Source of the DNA: JANPLG01 sp964609085
GTDB lineage: Bacteria > Armatimonadota > SYMT01
Assembly (NCBI GenBank): GCA_964609085.1
Contig: CAZSRZ010000044.1
Coordinates: 1 to 39,950, forward strand
Length of the DNA: 39,950 bases
Direction of reading: 5' to 3'
Shown here: positions 1 to 9,600 of the stretch, piece after piece
How positions within the stretch are numbered: position 1 is the stretch's first letter
Layout of the letters: every line of letters begins with the position of its first letter
The notes under the pieces: model-generated
What the model was told of the DNA's origin: nothing
The model's input: only the letters and a program-made list of their open reading frames with translations
The model's database searches: none
Program-made: the position numbers and the translations under genes

Positions 1-1
1 G

Positions 2-1372
2 CTCAATCGGCTGCGTGACCGGATCATCGTTCAGACGGATGGGCAGCTCAAGACCGGCCGGGACGTCGCGGTGGCCGCCCTCCTGGGAGCTGAGGAATTC
101 GGCTTCGCCACCGCACCGCTCGTTGTCATGGGTTGCATCATGATGCGTGTCTGTCACCTCAACACCTGCCCCGTGGGCGTGGCAACCCAGAACCCCGACC
201 TGCGTGCCCGCTTCACCGGGCAGGCGCAGCACGTCATCAACTTCTTCAACTTCATTGCCGAGGAGCTTCGCGAACTCATGGCGAGGCTCGGATTCAGGCG
301 GCTCGAGGACATGGTCGGGCGTTCCGACCTGCTCGACATGCGGCAGGCGCTGGACCACTACAAGTCGCGCGGCCTCGATTTCAGCCGGATCTTCCACCGT
401 CCCGAAACAGCGCCGGGCACTCTGGTCCGCCGAGTGGTCGAGCAGGATCACGGTTTGGACGGAGCGCTCGACATGCACCTGCTGCCCTTGCCGGAGATCC
501 GCGCCATCCTCGACATCCCGGCGCAGGTGGAGTGGTGCCCCGGCGTGCAGGACCCGAGCCGTGGCCCGGTGATCGCCGATGCGGCGGAATTGAACCTGCC
601 GAAGGCCAATCTCACCCTTCCGGTCCGGAACGTGCACCGCACGATCGGCGCCATTCTCGGGAGCAAGATAACGCGCAAGTACGGTCCGGCAGGTCTGCCG
701 GAGGACACCATTACCCTGCGGCTGCACGGCTCTGCGGGGCAGTCGCTGGGCGGATTCGCCCCGCGAGGCGTCACCCTCATCCTGGATGGCGACGCGCAAG
801 ACTACTGCGGAAAGGGCCTCTCCGGAGGAAAGATCGTGGTTCGACCGCCCGCGGGTTCGCCCTTTGATCCGGCGGAGGAGATCATCATCGGCAACGTGGC
901 TCTCTACGGGGCCACGGCCGGCCGGGGGTACTTCCGAGGTCGAGCCGGAGAACGATTCGCCGTGCGGAACAGCGGCGCACATGCCGTGGTGGAGGGCACC
1001 GGCGACCACTGCTGCGAGTACATGACGGGCGGGATCGTGGTCTCCCTCGGCCGAACCGGGCGTAACTTCGGCGCGGGCATGAGCGGTGGGATGGCCTTCG
1101 TCCTGGATGAGGCCGGAGACTTCGCCCAACGGCTCAATCGAGAAATGGTCGACCTGGAGCCATTCGAGGATCCCGAGGATCTGGCGCTGGTGCGAGGACT
1201 CGTGCAGGACCACGTGAAGCTGACCGGCAGCGCGTTGGGACGACGGGTTCTCAAGAATTGGGGCAGACTGCGGGGAAGCTTCCGCAAGGTGATGCCCGTC
1301 GACTATCGGCGCGTACTGCAAACTCGCCGGGATGAGGCCCGGGCGGCTGAGCAGGCGGTTGTTCGCGAATGA
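2..1372 (+). CDS. gltB: Glutamate synthase large subunit, C-terminal part (partial)
   Basis: This is the 3' end of the large subunit of glutamate synthase, which makes two glutamates from glutamine and 2-oxoglutarate. The reading frame is open from base 2, so the gene begins outside the window. The 3Fe-4S cluster motif Cys-x5-Cys-x4-Cys is present, with Cys codons at 134, 152 and 167 in the context GCIMMRVCHLNTCPVG. This lies at the end of the FMN-binding synthase domain. From about 640 to 1190 the protein has the glycine-repeat GXGXG beta-helix domain typical of the family C-terminus (for example GGMAFVLDEAG). The stop is TGA at 1370-1372. The gene for the small subunit follows 66 bp downstream on the same strand, the usual gltBD order. 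Recognition is firm; only the cofactor specificity (NADPH or ferredoxin) is inferred, and the adjacent gltD favours the NADPH type. Confidence 0.96.
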   Translation, partial: LNRLRDRIIVQTDGQLKTGRDVAVAALLGAEEFGFATAPLVVMGCIMMRVCHLNTCPVGVATQNPDLRARFTGQAQHVINFFNFIAEELRELMARLGFRRLEDMVGRSDLLDMRQALDHYKSRGLDFSRIFHRPETAPGTLVRRVVEQDHGLDGALDMHLLPLPEIRAILDIPAQVEWCPGVQDPSRGPVIADAAELNLPKANLTLPVRNVHRTIGAILGSKITRKYGPAGLPEDTITLRLHGSAGQSLGGFAPRGVTLILDGDAQDYCGKGLSGGKIVVRPPAGSPFDPAEEIIIGNVALYGATAGRGYFRGRAGERFAVRNSGAHAVVEGTGDHCCEYMTGGIVVSLGRTGRNFGAGMSGGMAFVLDEAGDFAQRLNREMVDLEPFEDPEDLALVRGLVQDHVKLTGSALGRRVLKNWGRLRGSFRKVMPVDYRRVLQTRRDEARAAEQAVVRE

Positions 1373-1438
1373 GACTCAAAGGCGACATATACAGCGAACA
1401 TCGGAAGACGAACCCGCGCTTCCGGCGAGACACCGATC

Positions 1439-2918
1439 ATGGGTAAGCCGAGCGGCTTCATCGAATTCCCCCGGGTCGCGCCGACCCGCCGACCCGCCGA
1501 GCTGCGCGTCCTCGACTGGCACGAGGTGTACGAGCCGATGCCCGAGGAGGAGCTGCGGCGTCAGGGTGGCCGCTGCATGGACTGCGGGATCCCCTTTTGC
1601 CACCAGGGTTGCCCCCTGGGGAACATGATCCCGGACTGGGACGACCTGGTCTACCGCGGTCGCTGGCGGGACGCGATTGACCGCCTGCACGCTACCAACA
1701 ACTTTCCGGAATTCACCGGGCGACTCTGTCCCGCACCCTGCGAGGCCAGTTGCGTGCTGGGGATCAACGCCGACCCTGTGGCGATCAAGCAAGTGGAGGT
1801 TGCGGTCATCGACCGGGCGTGGGCCGAAGACTGGGTGCGGCCGGAGCGGCCCCGCGTTGAGAGCGGTAAACGCGTGGCCGTGTTGGGCTCGGGACCGGCA
1901 GGACTCGCCGCGGCGCAGCAGCATCGGCGGCCTCCTCCGCTACGGCATCCCCGAATTCAAGATGGAGAAGGCGATCCTCGACCGCCGTCTGGATCAAATG
2001 GCGGCGGAGGGCGTGGAGTTCCGCACGGGCGTAGACGCCGGACGGGACATCTCCGGGCAGGAGTTGCTCGCAGGCTTTGAAGCCGTGGTCCTCTGCCTGG
2101 GTGCCACGACACCCCGCAGCCTCGCCATTCCCGGACGCGAGCTCAGCGGGATCCACCAGGCCATGGAGTACCTGCCGATGGCCAACCGCTACTCCGTCGG
2201 CGACGCTGAGGTGAGGGACGGCCGGCAGTGGGTCGCCGCCACGCCGCCCTACGGAAAGGCCGAACCGGCACCCCTCATCAGCGCAGCGGGCCTGGATGTA
2301 ATCATCATCGGCGGCGGGGACACCGGGGCGGACTGCCTGGGCACCGCGCACCGACAGGGTGCGCGCAGCGTCACGCAGTTCGAGATCGTCCCCCGACCGC
2401 CGGAGACCCGGGCGGCGCACAATCCCTGGCCCCAGTGGAACAACGTCTTTCGGGTCAGCAGCGCGCACGAGGAAGGCGGCGGGCGGGAGTACTCCATCAA
2501 CACCCAGGCATTCCTCGGTGGCGATGACGGGAGGGTGCGGGCGCTCGTAACCAGTCGCTGCGAGTTCGGTACGGTCGGCGGTCGCCCAGGGCTGGTCAAC
2601 GTCCCGGAGACCGAGCAGACGTGGCCGGCTCAACTCGTCCTGCTGGCGATGGGCTTCACCGGCACGGAGCGGGGGCCATTGCTGGAGCAGCTCGGGCTGA
2701 CGCTCGACAGCCGGGGAAACATCCCCACCGACCCCTGCCGGCGCACGCCCACGCCGAGAGTGTTCGCCGCCGGGGACGCCGCACGCGGACAGAGCCTGAT
2801 CGTGTGGGCGATCGCCGAGGGCCGGCAGGTAGCGGCGGCAGTCGACCGAGAATTGATGGGCGATACTGACCTCCCCGAGCCACTGACGAACGACAACCAC
2901 CAGCGGCCCTTCGGGTAG
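1439..2918 (+). pseudogene. gltD: Glutamate synthase small subunit with internal deletion and frameshift
   Basis: This is the NAD(P)H-dependent beta subunit that feeds electrons to GltB. The first part (1439-1921) has the N-terminal cysteine-rich 4Fe-4S region (CMDCGIPFCHQGC, then CPAPCEASC) and the first FAD motif GSGPAGLAAAQQ. The frame then breaks at 1922. The rest of the protein continues in the next frame from 1923 (IGGLLRYGIPEFKMEK) to the stop at 2916-2918, including the NADPH-binding motif IIGGGDTGADC and the C-terminal FAD motif FAAGDAARGQSL. Compared with family members, about 16 residues (the second beta strand of the FAD fold with its acidic residue) are missing, equal to about 47 bp. 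Either this copy is inactivated, or the sequence or assembly is wrong here. Both halves are otherwise well conserved, so any damage is recent. Confidence 0.9.
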
Positions 2919-2941
2919 TCACACTGGAGGATCACTCCCCC

Positions 2942-3214
2942 ATGCCCGCACGCCGCCACCCGGCCGAACTGAACACCGACTCGCCACGGGGCGCCGGCAC
3001 TCAAGCGATGGTGGAATACCTCGTCACGGCGGCAAACGCGTTGTTCCTCTACGAGCAGGCCGTCGAGCGCGCCCGAACGACGGCCACGCCATCCCTGCTC
3101 AGAGCCCACGCCACCATCCGCGCCGAAATCCGCCGCCTCCGGGCAGCGCAATCCGGCGATCCGCTCCCAGCCCCCGGCGGTCGTCCCGCACCCAGCGAGT
3201 CCGGGGAACGGTAA
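2942..3214 (+). CDS. Small hypothetical protein, 90 aa
   Basis: I do not recognise this protein. It starts at ATG 2942, with GGAGG about 11 bases upstream, 23 bp after the gltD stop and on the same strand. The centre (residues about 20-70) looks helical and rich in Ala, Arg and Glu. The last 20 residues are Pro/Gly/Ser-rich and probably disordered. There is no signal peptide or membrane segment. It may be the last gene of the gltBD unit. Chance open frames are common at this GC content, so the ribosome site and the position in a same-strand gap are the only support. Confidence 0.5.
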   Translation: MPARRHPAELNTDSPRGAGTQAMVEYLVTAANALFLYEQAVERARTTATPSLLRAHATIRAEIRRLRAAQSGDPLPAPGGRPAPSESGER

Positions 3215-3290
3215 TCAGAGCTGCGGGAGAACGGGCGATGACGTGCGGAATCCGGCCCGTGGTCAAGCTCGCCCGCCCGGCAACCCCGCC

Positions 3291-3731
3291 CTACTTCGCT
3301 GCGGTGACGGCAGGCACGCGGGCCAGGCGGAAGGTGCCGGTGTAGCCCTGGCTGGTATAAAACCCGACGAAAGCCTTCGCGTCCGCCCTGCCGATCCAGT
3401 CATACACCCCGCCGTCCATGGGGCCGAGGTCCGCCGTTCCCTTGAAGAGGACCACGCTCCCCGCCTCGCGGCCGAGCATCTTGATCTTGTACTTGTACGG
3501 CCGCCCGCACTCACCCTCGAACTGAGCCTCGTAGCCGCCCTCGACCGCCTTCACTTCGCAGTCCAGCTTCATGGGGGCCTTGATCGGCTTCAGGGGCTCG
3601 CTGCCCGGCTGGAAGATGGTCCAGGTGCCGGTCCACTTTCCATTCACCTCCGGGGCACGGTCGGCGGACCGGACTACGACCGGAACGAGGCAAAGACCGG
3701 CGGCGAGGAGCAAAACGCTGTTGCGCAACAT
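3291..3731 (-). CDS. Exported small beta-rich protein, unknown function
   Basis: This is a 146-aa protein with a clear signal peptide (MLRNSVLLLAAGLCLVPVVV, cleavage likely near RSADRA). The mature part starts NGKWTGTWTI and alternates short strands, like small lipocalin-like or beta-sandwich domains in which W-x-G-x-W begins the first strand. Two Cys (in LDCEV and EGECG) could form a disulfide. It has a ribosome site, AAGGAA, 6 bases before the ATG. It lies 69 bp downstream of the parvulin-like lipoprotein gene on the same strand, so it may be the third gene of the sigma factor operon. No family can be named with confidence. Confidence 0.75.
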   Translation of the reverse strand: MLRNSVLLLAAGLCLVPVVVRSADRAPEVNGKWTGTWTIFQPGSEPLKPIKAPMKLDCEVKAVEGGYEAQFEGECGRPYKYKIKMLGREAGSVVLFKGTADLGPMDGGVYDWIGRADAKAFVGFYTSQGYTGTFRLARVPAVTAAK

Positions 3732-3800
3732 GGGTTGTTCCTTGGATGTAAACGTGGGCGGGCAGACGGCCCCGCTGAATGCGACACCAACCAGAGCCGG

Positions 3801-4913
3801 CTAGTTGCCGGAGGGTGGGGGCGGAGGCATGTCCGGCCCACCTGCACCTGCGGGAACACCGGGTCCGCCGGCACCCGCCGGGCCGCCACCAGCCCCGGGA
3901 GCACCGCCCGCCCCCCGCTGCTGCTTAATCATCTCGGCCAGTTGCTGGTACTCCGGGCGGATCACCACGACATTCGCGGCGGAAACCGCCTGCATGATCT
4001 TCTGCTGATTCTGCATCGCTTTCTGGCCTTCCGGACCCTGCAGCCTGTCCTGGATCAGCTTTGAGCGCACGGCTTCCCGCACGTCTTCCAGCACCGGCTC
4101 CTTCTTCGGCGTCAGCTTGTTCAGCTTGGCGATGACCCATGTGGATCCGACCTGGATCGGCTTGGTCAACTCGCCCTCCTTCAGCTTGAAAACCGCCTTG
4201 GCTACCTGAGGGGCAACCGGTCCCCCCGGCGGCACGTCCTCGCGAATCGGGAAGGGCAATGCCCCGCCCTGTTCCGCGAAGGGGTCCTTGCTGTGCGTCT
4301 GGGCCACCAGCTCGAACTGGGCATTCGTGTTGAGTTGGTTGAGCGCCTCGTCCAGCTTCGCCTTTGAGTCGAGGGTGATCTGCGAGATGTTGGCGGTAGC
4401 CGGGCGCGTGAAGGTGGTCTTGCCCCGCTCGTACTCCTTGACGATCTCTTCCTCGGTGATGGTGATGCCCCGATACATCAGCGTCTCGAAAACGAGTGCG
4501 TCGGTGACGTTCCGGCGGAAGTCCGCCAGGGTCAGGCCCTGTCGGCGAAGCTGTTCGTCGAACGGCGAGCCCACCAGGTCCGCCTGCTTTCGCAGCGCCT
4601 CAATCCTGGTGTTGAGGTCCTTCTCCGTGGGGAAAAGGCCGAGCTTCTTGGCTTCCTGCGCCTGCACCTGGTTTTGGATCCAGCGCGCCAGGACCTGCAT
4701 GCCGACCGTGCCTGCCTGCTGGTTGATCTGCGTCGCGGACTCGCAGAGGTGGGCAAATTCCGCTTCCGAGAGGGCCACGCCGTTGATGGTGGCGACGGGC
4801 TTCGGAGCGCATCCGGAGAAGAGCACGGCACCGGACAGCAGCACGGGCACGACGAACAGCAGCGGGGCACCAGGCGTGAGCCAGGGCGCCCGCGCCACGC
4901 GCGAACAGGGCAT
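3801..4913 (-). CDS. Parvulin-like peptidyl-prolyl isomerase lipoprotein (PrsA/SurA type)
   Basis: This is a probable extracytoplasmic folding factor. The N-terminus has a long hydrophobic segment ending in a lipobox (LFSGC, Cys35). It is followed by ATINGVALSEAEF, the typical start of a SurA/PrsA N-terminal chaperone domain. Residues about 185-275 form the parvulin domain, with A-x-I-S-Q-I near its start, FELVAQTHSKDPFAEQGG in the middle and AVFKLKEGELTKPIQ near its end. The C-terminal 45 residues are low-complexity Gly/Ala/Pro (GAGG repeats, then PPPPPSGN). The ribosome site AAGGA overlaps the stop of the sigma factor gene 12 bp upstream, so the two are co-transcribed and probably translationally coupled. 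The 370-aa length fits the family. The natural clients are unknown. Confidence 0.88.
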   Translation of the reverse strand: MPCSRVARAPWLTPGAPLLFVVPVLLSGAVLFSGCAPKPVATINGVALSEAEFAHLCESATQINQQAGTVGMQVLARWIQNQVQAQEAKKLGLFPTEKDLNTRIEALRKQADLVGSPFDEQLRRQGLTLADFRRNVTDALVFETLMYRGITITEEEIVKEYERGKTTFTRPATANISQITLDSKAKLDEALNQLNTNAQFELVAQTHSKDPFAEQGGALPFPIREDVPPGGPVAPQVAKAVFKLKEGELTKPIQVGSTWVIAKLNKLTPKKEPVLEDVREAVRSKLIQDRLQGPEGQKAMQNQQKIMQAVSAANVVVIRPEYQQLAEMIKQQRGAGGAPGAGGGPAGAGGPGVPAGAGGPDMPPPPPSGN

Positions 4914-4925
4914 GTTTGGTTTCCT

Positions 4926-5708
4926 TCAGTCGGTAAACAGGTCTCGATCAGCGGCAAGATACCCGCGCAGGCGCATCATCGCCTGCTGGTGCAGTTGAAA
5001 CACCCGCGACTCCGAGACCTTGAGGATCTTCCCGATTTCCTTGAACGTGAGCCCCTCGTAGTAGTAGAGGGACAGGACGAGGTGCTCCCGCTCCGGGAGA
5101 CGCTTCACCGCGACCTGGAGGGCAGCTCGCCGCTCCCTCTTTTCCACGGCCACCCGGGTGTTGCCGCCCGCGCTCGTGTCTTCTACGGTATCGATCACAC
5201 GTAAAGTTGCGTCAGGCTCGGAGGAGAACAACATCTCGTCCAGCGACAACACGGAGGCCTGCGCGACGTCGGACAGCATCTTGTGCATCCCGTCCACAGT
5301 CAATCCCATGTGGTCAGCCACCTCTTGATCCGTACCGGGATGACCAAGCCGGGACTCCACCTCGGTGAACGCCCGCTCCAACATCTTGATCTTGTCGCGG
5401 ACCGACCGCGGCGCCCAATCTTCCCCGCGCAGCAGCTCCAGGATCGCCCCGCGGATCAGAGCGATGGCATAGGTCTCGAATTTAACCTCGCGCGTGGAAT
5501 CGAACTGATCCACGGCGCGGATCAAACCGATCACCCCGGCGCTGAGCAGATCTTCCCGATCCAGGCTGGGAGGTACCCCCCCGGCAATTCGCCCCGCTGT
5601 GATCTTCACCAGATAGCTGTAGTTGCTGATGAGCGTCTCACGGGCCCGGGGGTCGCGGTGGTGCCGGAAACGGCTCCAAATATCCTGAAGGCTGCTGTCA
5701 ACTGGCAT
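4926..5708 (-). CDS. RNA polymerase sigma factor, FliA/WhiG-like (sigma-28 family)
   Basis: This protein directs RNA polymerase to a subset of promoters. Region 2 is clear (SYLVKITAGRIAGG, then DREDLLSAGVIGLIRAVDQF and FETYAIALIRGAILELLR). The FliA-type link DWAPRSVRDKIK follows, then region 3 (residues about 120-150) and a region 4 helix-turn-helix (LTFKEIGKILKVSESRVFQL). I chose ATG 5708 because GGAAG lies 7 bases before it. A GTG seven codons upstream (5729) has no ribosome site. The length of 260 aa is normal. In flagellated bacteria this family reads flagellar genes, but no flagellar gene is in the window. The gene is instead first in an operon with a parvulin-like lipoprotein, so a role in envelope or general expression is equally possible. 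Confidence 0.93.
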   Translation of the reverse strand: MPVDSSLQDIWSRFRHHRDPRARETLISNYSYLVKITAGRIAGGVPPSLDREDLLSAGVIGLIRAVDQFDSTREVKFETYAIALIRGAILELLRGEDWAPRSVRDKIKMLERAFTEVESRLGHPGTDQEVADHMGLTVDGMHKMLSDVAQASVLSLDEMLFSSEPDATLRVIDTVEDTSAGGNTRVAVEKRERRAALQVAVKRLPEREHLVLSLYYYEGLTFKEIGKILKVSESRVFQLHQQAMMRLRGYLAADRDLFTD

Positions 5709-5905
5709 GCAATTGCTTCCAAAGCCCACCGCGGGACCGCGGCCGGCTCTCGTAGGGCCTCATGATTCGCCCGAGATAAGACAGTCACCTCCCGGGGAGC
5801 CCAGAATGGGGCCCACTATCCCCGGCCCACCAGCCGCTGAGTGCGGAACTCGACCGCAGGGAGTAGTCCGGACTGCGTGCGACTATCCTGACGTGGCGCA
5901 GAACA

Positions 5906-5911
5906 TATAAT
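5906..5911 (+). promoter_or_regulatory. Candidate -10 box in the divergent intergenic region
   Basis: A perfect TATAAT lies 49 bases before the ATG of the exported gene at 5960, in the 251-bp gap between the divergent sigma factor and that gene. No good TTGACA-like -35 sits at 16-18 bases, so the promoter call rests on the -10 alone. The rest of the gap shows no open frame worth calling. Confidence 0.35.
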
Positions 5912-5959
5912 ACTCCACCCGGCCCGCCACACCCGAAGGCGACGCCGATTGGAGAACCT

Positions 5960-6511
5960 ATGCGCAACCGAGCACGATTCCTCATTTTGGCCGCCCTGCC
6001 CGCCCTTTCGATCCTGCCTGCCATCCAGACGGCCCGGGCGGCGGACAGCCCCCTCCGAGCCACCATCAACGCCCGCTACTCCACCATGGTCGGTGCCTTC
6101 CGCACGAACCGGATGGACGAGTACGATCGCATCGTCGACCCGGGCTACACCTCGACTTCATTGGGCGGGGAGGTGATGGACAAGATCGCCTACATGAACA
6201 TGCTGCGCGGCGAGCGCAAGAGCTTGGTGAAGCTCAACCGGCTCACCTACGTGGCCGGCGGGATCGCCATGCTCGGCCCCAACGAGGTGAAGACCACCGC
6301 CACCTTGAGCCTCGACATGGTCAGCCGGGACTGGATGGGAATGCTCGGACCGAAGAACGCGGTTCACCGCAACGTCTTCAGCATGCGGTACACCGATACG
6401 TGGGTGCGCGCAAACAAAACCTGGCTATTGAAGTCAAGCGTGGAACTGCCGGGCGCTCAGATGAGTGTCGACGGCAAGCCCTTCAACATGACCGGGCCCG
6501 CCCCGAAGTAG
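5960..6511 (+). CDS. Exported NTF2/SnoaL-like protein
   Basis: This is a 183-aa protein with a signal peptide (residues 1-27, cleavage after ARA). The mature part fits the NTF2-like/DUF4440 pattern. It begins with a helix (TINARYSTMVGAFRTNRMDEYDRIVDPGYT), then a middle region with KIAYMNMLRG, and strands ending RYTDTWVRANKTWLLKSS, where W-x-x-x-x-x-x-W-L-L-K-S-S is the typical last strand pair. Members of this fold bind small ligands or act as accessory domains, so function cannot be read from sequence. The ribosome site GGAGAA is 5 bases before the ATG. A strong terminator follows at 6538-6569, so the gene is probably transcribed alone. Confidence 0.8.
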   Translation: MRNRARFLILAALPALSILPAIQTARAADSPLRATINARYSTMVGAFRTNRMDEYDRIVDPGYTSTSLGGEVMDKIAYMNMLRGERKSLVKLNRLTYVAGGIAMLGPNEVKTTATLSLDMVSRDWMGMLGPKNAVHRNVFSMRYTDTWVRANKTWLLKSSVELPGAQMSVDGKPFNMTGPAPK

Positions 6512-6537
6512 CGCTCCCGGCCCAACTCCGTTATCAG

Positions 6538-6575
6538 CAGCCTCCGCGACCCGCACGCCGCGGAGGCTGTTCTTG
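6538..6575 (+). terminator. Rho-independent terminator
   Basis: There is a perfect 11-bp GC-rich stem: CAGCCTCCGCG (6538-6548) pairs with CGCGGAGGCTG (6559-6569) around a 10-base loop. It is followed by TTCTT. It sits 27 bp after the stop of the NTF2-like gene and before the large BNR gene, so it should end the upstream transcript. Confidence 0.85.
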
Positions 6576-6688
6576 GACCTGACCACACAAGCGCGGGTCA
6601 GGTGGGATTAAACCTAGTGGCTCACGCGGCTTAACGACCGCATCTGCGGATCCGATCCTCGCCGGCGGCGGATCCGGGAGAACTCGCG

Positions 6689-9600
6689 ATGCGTCCGACC
6701 CCCCAGACTCTTCTCCGCGGCACCGCCGCCCTCGTCCTTGCGGCAGTGCCCGTACTGGCCTCCGCCGCGCAGAAGGGGACGCCGCCACCGACCCGACCCG
6801 TGCTCGGCACCATCCCTGCCGAGTGGGCGAAATCGTTCAACTGGCGCAGCATTGGTCCCGCGTCCATGGGCGGTCGCATCATCTCGATGTCGGTGTATGA
6901 GAAGGACCCCTCCACCTACTGGATCGGGACCGCATCCGGGGGACTGCTGAAGACCGTCAACAACGGCATTACCTTCGAGCACCAGTTCCAGCAAGAGGGC
7001 TCCTCCGCCGTCGGCGCCGTTTGCGTCGCCCCATCGGACCCGAACATCGTCTGGGTCGGCACCGGCGAGAACAATCCTCGCAACTCCGTCAGCTACGGAG
7101 ACGGTGTCTACAAGTCCACCGACGGCGGCAAGAGCTGGAAGCACATGGGGCTGAGGGAGAGCTACCAGATCGGCGATCTCGTGGTGCATCCCACCAACCC
7201 GAATATCGTTTACGTGGGTGCTCTCGGCCGACTCTGGGGCACGAACAGCGGGCGCGGCCTCTACCGGACCACCGATGGCGGCGAGAGTTGGGAGCAGGTG
7301 CTCTTCGTGAACGACAAGACCGGCGTTCTGGACATCGCGATGAACCCGGCCCGGCCCGATGAACTCCTGGTCGCAACCTGGGAGCGAATGCGGGATGGAT
7401 TCGACACCCACCGGGGCGATCCACCCCTGCAGGACGGCTACGACGCCTACGACCCGATCAAGAAGTGGGGCCCGGGAAGCGGCATTTACAAGACTCTGGA
7501 CGGTGGCAAGAACTGGAAGAAGCTCAGCGGAGGCATCCCGACCAGCCCCATGGGACGCATCGGGCTCGACATCTGGGCGAAGAATCCCGCCACCGTTTTC
7601 GCGATCATCGACTGCCAGAAGATCGGGATGGGCACCCCACCGAACCGCTCCTACATGGGCATCCAGGGACAGGACGCGATGGGAGGCGGTGCCCGACTCA
7701 CCGAGATCACGCCGAATGGCCCCGCGGGCAAGGCCGGCCTCAAATCGGGGGACGTGGTCACAGCGATCGACGCCACGCAGATCGCCACGTATGCGGAGCT
7801 CACCACGCATCTGGCCACGCGCCGCACGGGTGACAAGCTGGTCGTCACCTACACTCGAGACGGTAAGAGCGCGACGGCGACCGTCACGCTCGAGAATCGA
7901 CCGGACGCGCAGCGCACGGGGCCCTTTGCCCTCTTCCGCCTCCTTGGCGCCCTCGTCGAAGAGACGGAAGACGGCCTGCGTGTCTCGCGCGTGATCCAGG
8001 ACAGCGCGGCTGAAGGGGCCGGGATCAAAACCGACGACGTCATCAAGCAGGTAGACAGGAAGCCCGTCACCACTACCCAACAGCTCATCGAGATCCTCTC
8101 CGCCCAGAAGCCGGGGAGCAAGGTGCCTGTCGTGCTGTCGCGAGACGGCAAGGAATTGAAGCTGGACCTGCGCCTGGACGAAGAAGAACTGAGCGGTCCG
8201 AGCGGCAGCACCCGGACACGACCGTGGGCCTTCATGTACGGTGGGCAACAGCCCAACGTGCAGGACCAGCAAGGCCCGAACAGCCACGAATATGGCGGCG
8301 TCTACCGATCGGACGACTTCGGCGAGACCTGGAAGCGCATCAACAGCCTCAATCCCAGGCCGATGTACTTCAGCCAGGTCCGCGTGGATCCCAGCGACGA
8401 CAAAAACGTCTATGTCCTGGGGGTAGACCTCTACCGCTCTTCCGATGGCGGGAAAACCTTTCGTGCGGACGGCAGCCCGCGCGTGCATTCGGATCAGCAC
8501 ACGCTCTGGATCAACCCCAAAGACGGTCGGCACGCCATCGTCGGTACGGACGGCGGGTTCTACGTCACCCACAGCCGCATGGAGCAATGGGACCACATGA
8601 ACCATGCCGGGGCCATTTCGCAGTTCTACCATGTCACTGTGGACAGCCGGAAGCCGTACTGGGTCTACGGCGGACTGCAAGACAACGGCAGTTGGGGCGG
8701 CCCCAGCGTGAGCCTTTCCAGCGCCGGGCCGGCCAACTCCGACTGGGTGAGCGTGAGTGGGGGGGATGGCTTCGTCTGCCGGGTTGACCCGAACGACCCG
8801 GACTGGGTTTACACAGAGAGCCAGGACGGCAACATCCAGCGGCGGAACCTGCGCACCGGCCAGCGAGGAGTCATCCGCCCCCGCCGTACGCCCGGGGTGA
8901 CCTATCGCTTCAACTGGAATACCCCGTTCATCCTCTCGAGCCACAACTCGAAAATCCTCTACAGCGGGGGGAACTACATCTTCCGCTCGTTGAAACTAGG
9001 CGATGAGTTGCGACCCATCTCCCCCGACATCTCGAGGACCGGGCGGGGGACGGCGACCGCCATCTCCGAGTCCCCTCGCGACGAGAACGTCCTCTGGGCA
9101 GGCACGGACGACGGCTACGTGTGGGTGACGCGTGACGGTGGCCGCAAGTGGACCAATGTCACGGACAAGATCAAGCTGCCCGGCCCCCGCTGGGTGTCGA
9201 CCATCGAGGCGAGCCGTTTCGTGGACGGCCGGGCGTACGTGACCTTTGATGCCCACCGCTCCGACGATGACGAACCCTACGTCTACGTGACCGAGGACTT
9301 CGGGGAGACGTGGCGCTCGCTGCGGTCCAACCTGCCCTCGGGGGTCACCCGCGTGCTTCGAGAAGACATCGTCAACCAGAGTCTGCTCTACCTGGGGACC
9401 GAGTTCGCCTTCTACACCACGCTGAACCGCGGCCTCTCCTGGACGAAGTTGAACAACAATCTGCCCACTGTGCCTGTCCACGAGGTGGCGATCCACCCGA
9501 CGGCGGGGGAGATCATTCTGGCCACGCATGGCCGGGGAGTCTGGATCCTCGACATCACCCCGTTGCGCCAGATGAGTGCCCTCTCCGTGACCGATTCCAA

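Noticed and set aside
1806..2900. Minus-strand frame opposite gltD, considered because gltD is broken
   Set aside because: The gltD halves on the plus strand are conserved on both sides of the break; the minus frame has no protein features.
3243..4064. Plus-strand frame of 273 codons opposite the exported protein and parvulin genes
   Set aside because: It spans the end of one real minus-strand gene and part of another, and has no signal or motif.
6614..8944. Long open frame of 776 codons on the minus strand opposite the BNR gene
   Set aside because: It mirrors the plus-strand codons of a recognised protein in GC-rich DNA, has no ribosome site or family motif, and the plus-strand frame carries a signal peptide and many propeller motifs.
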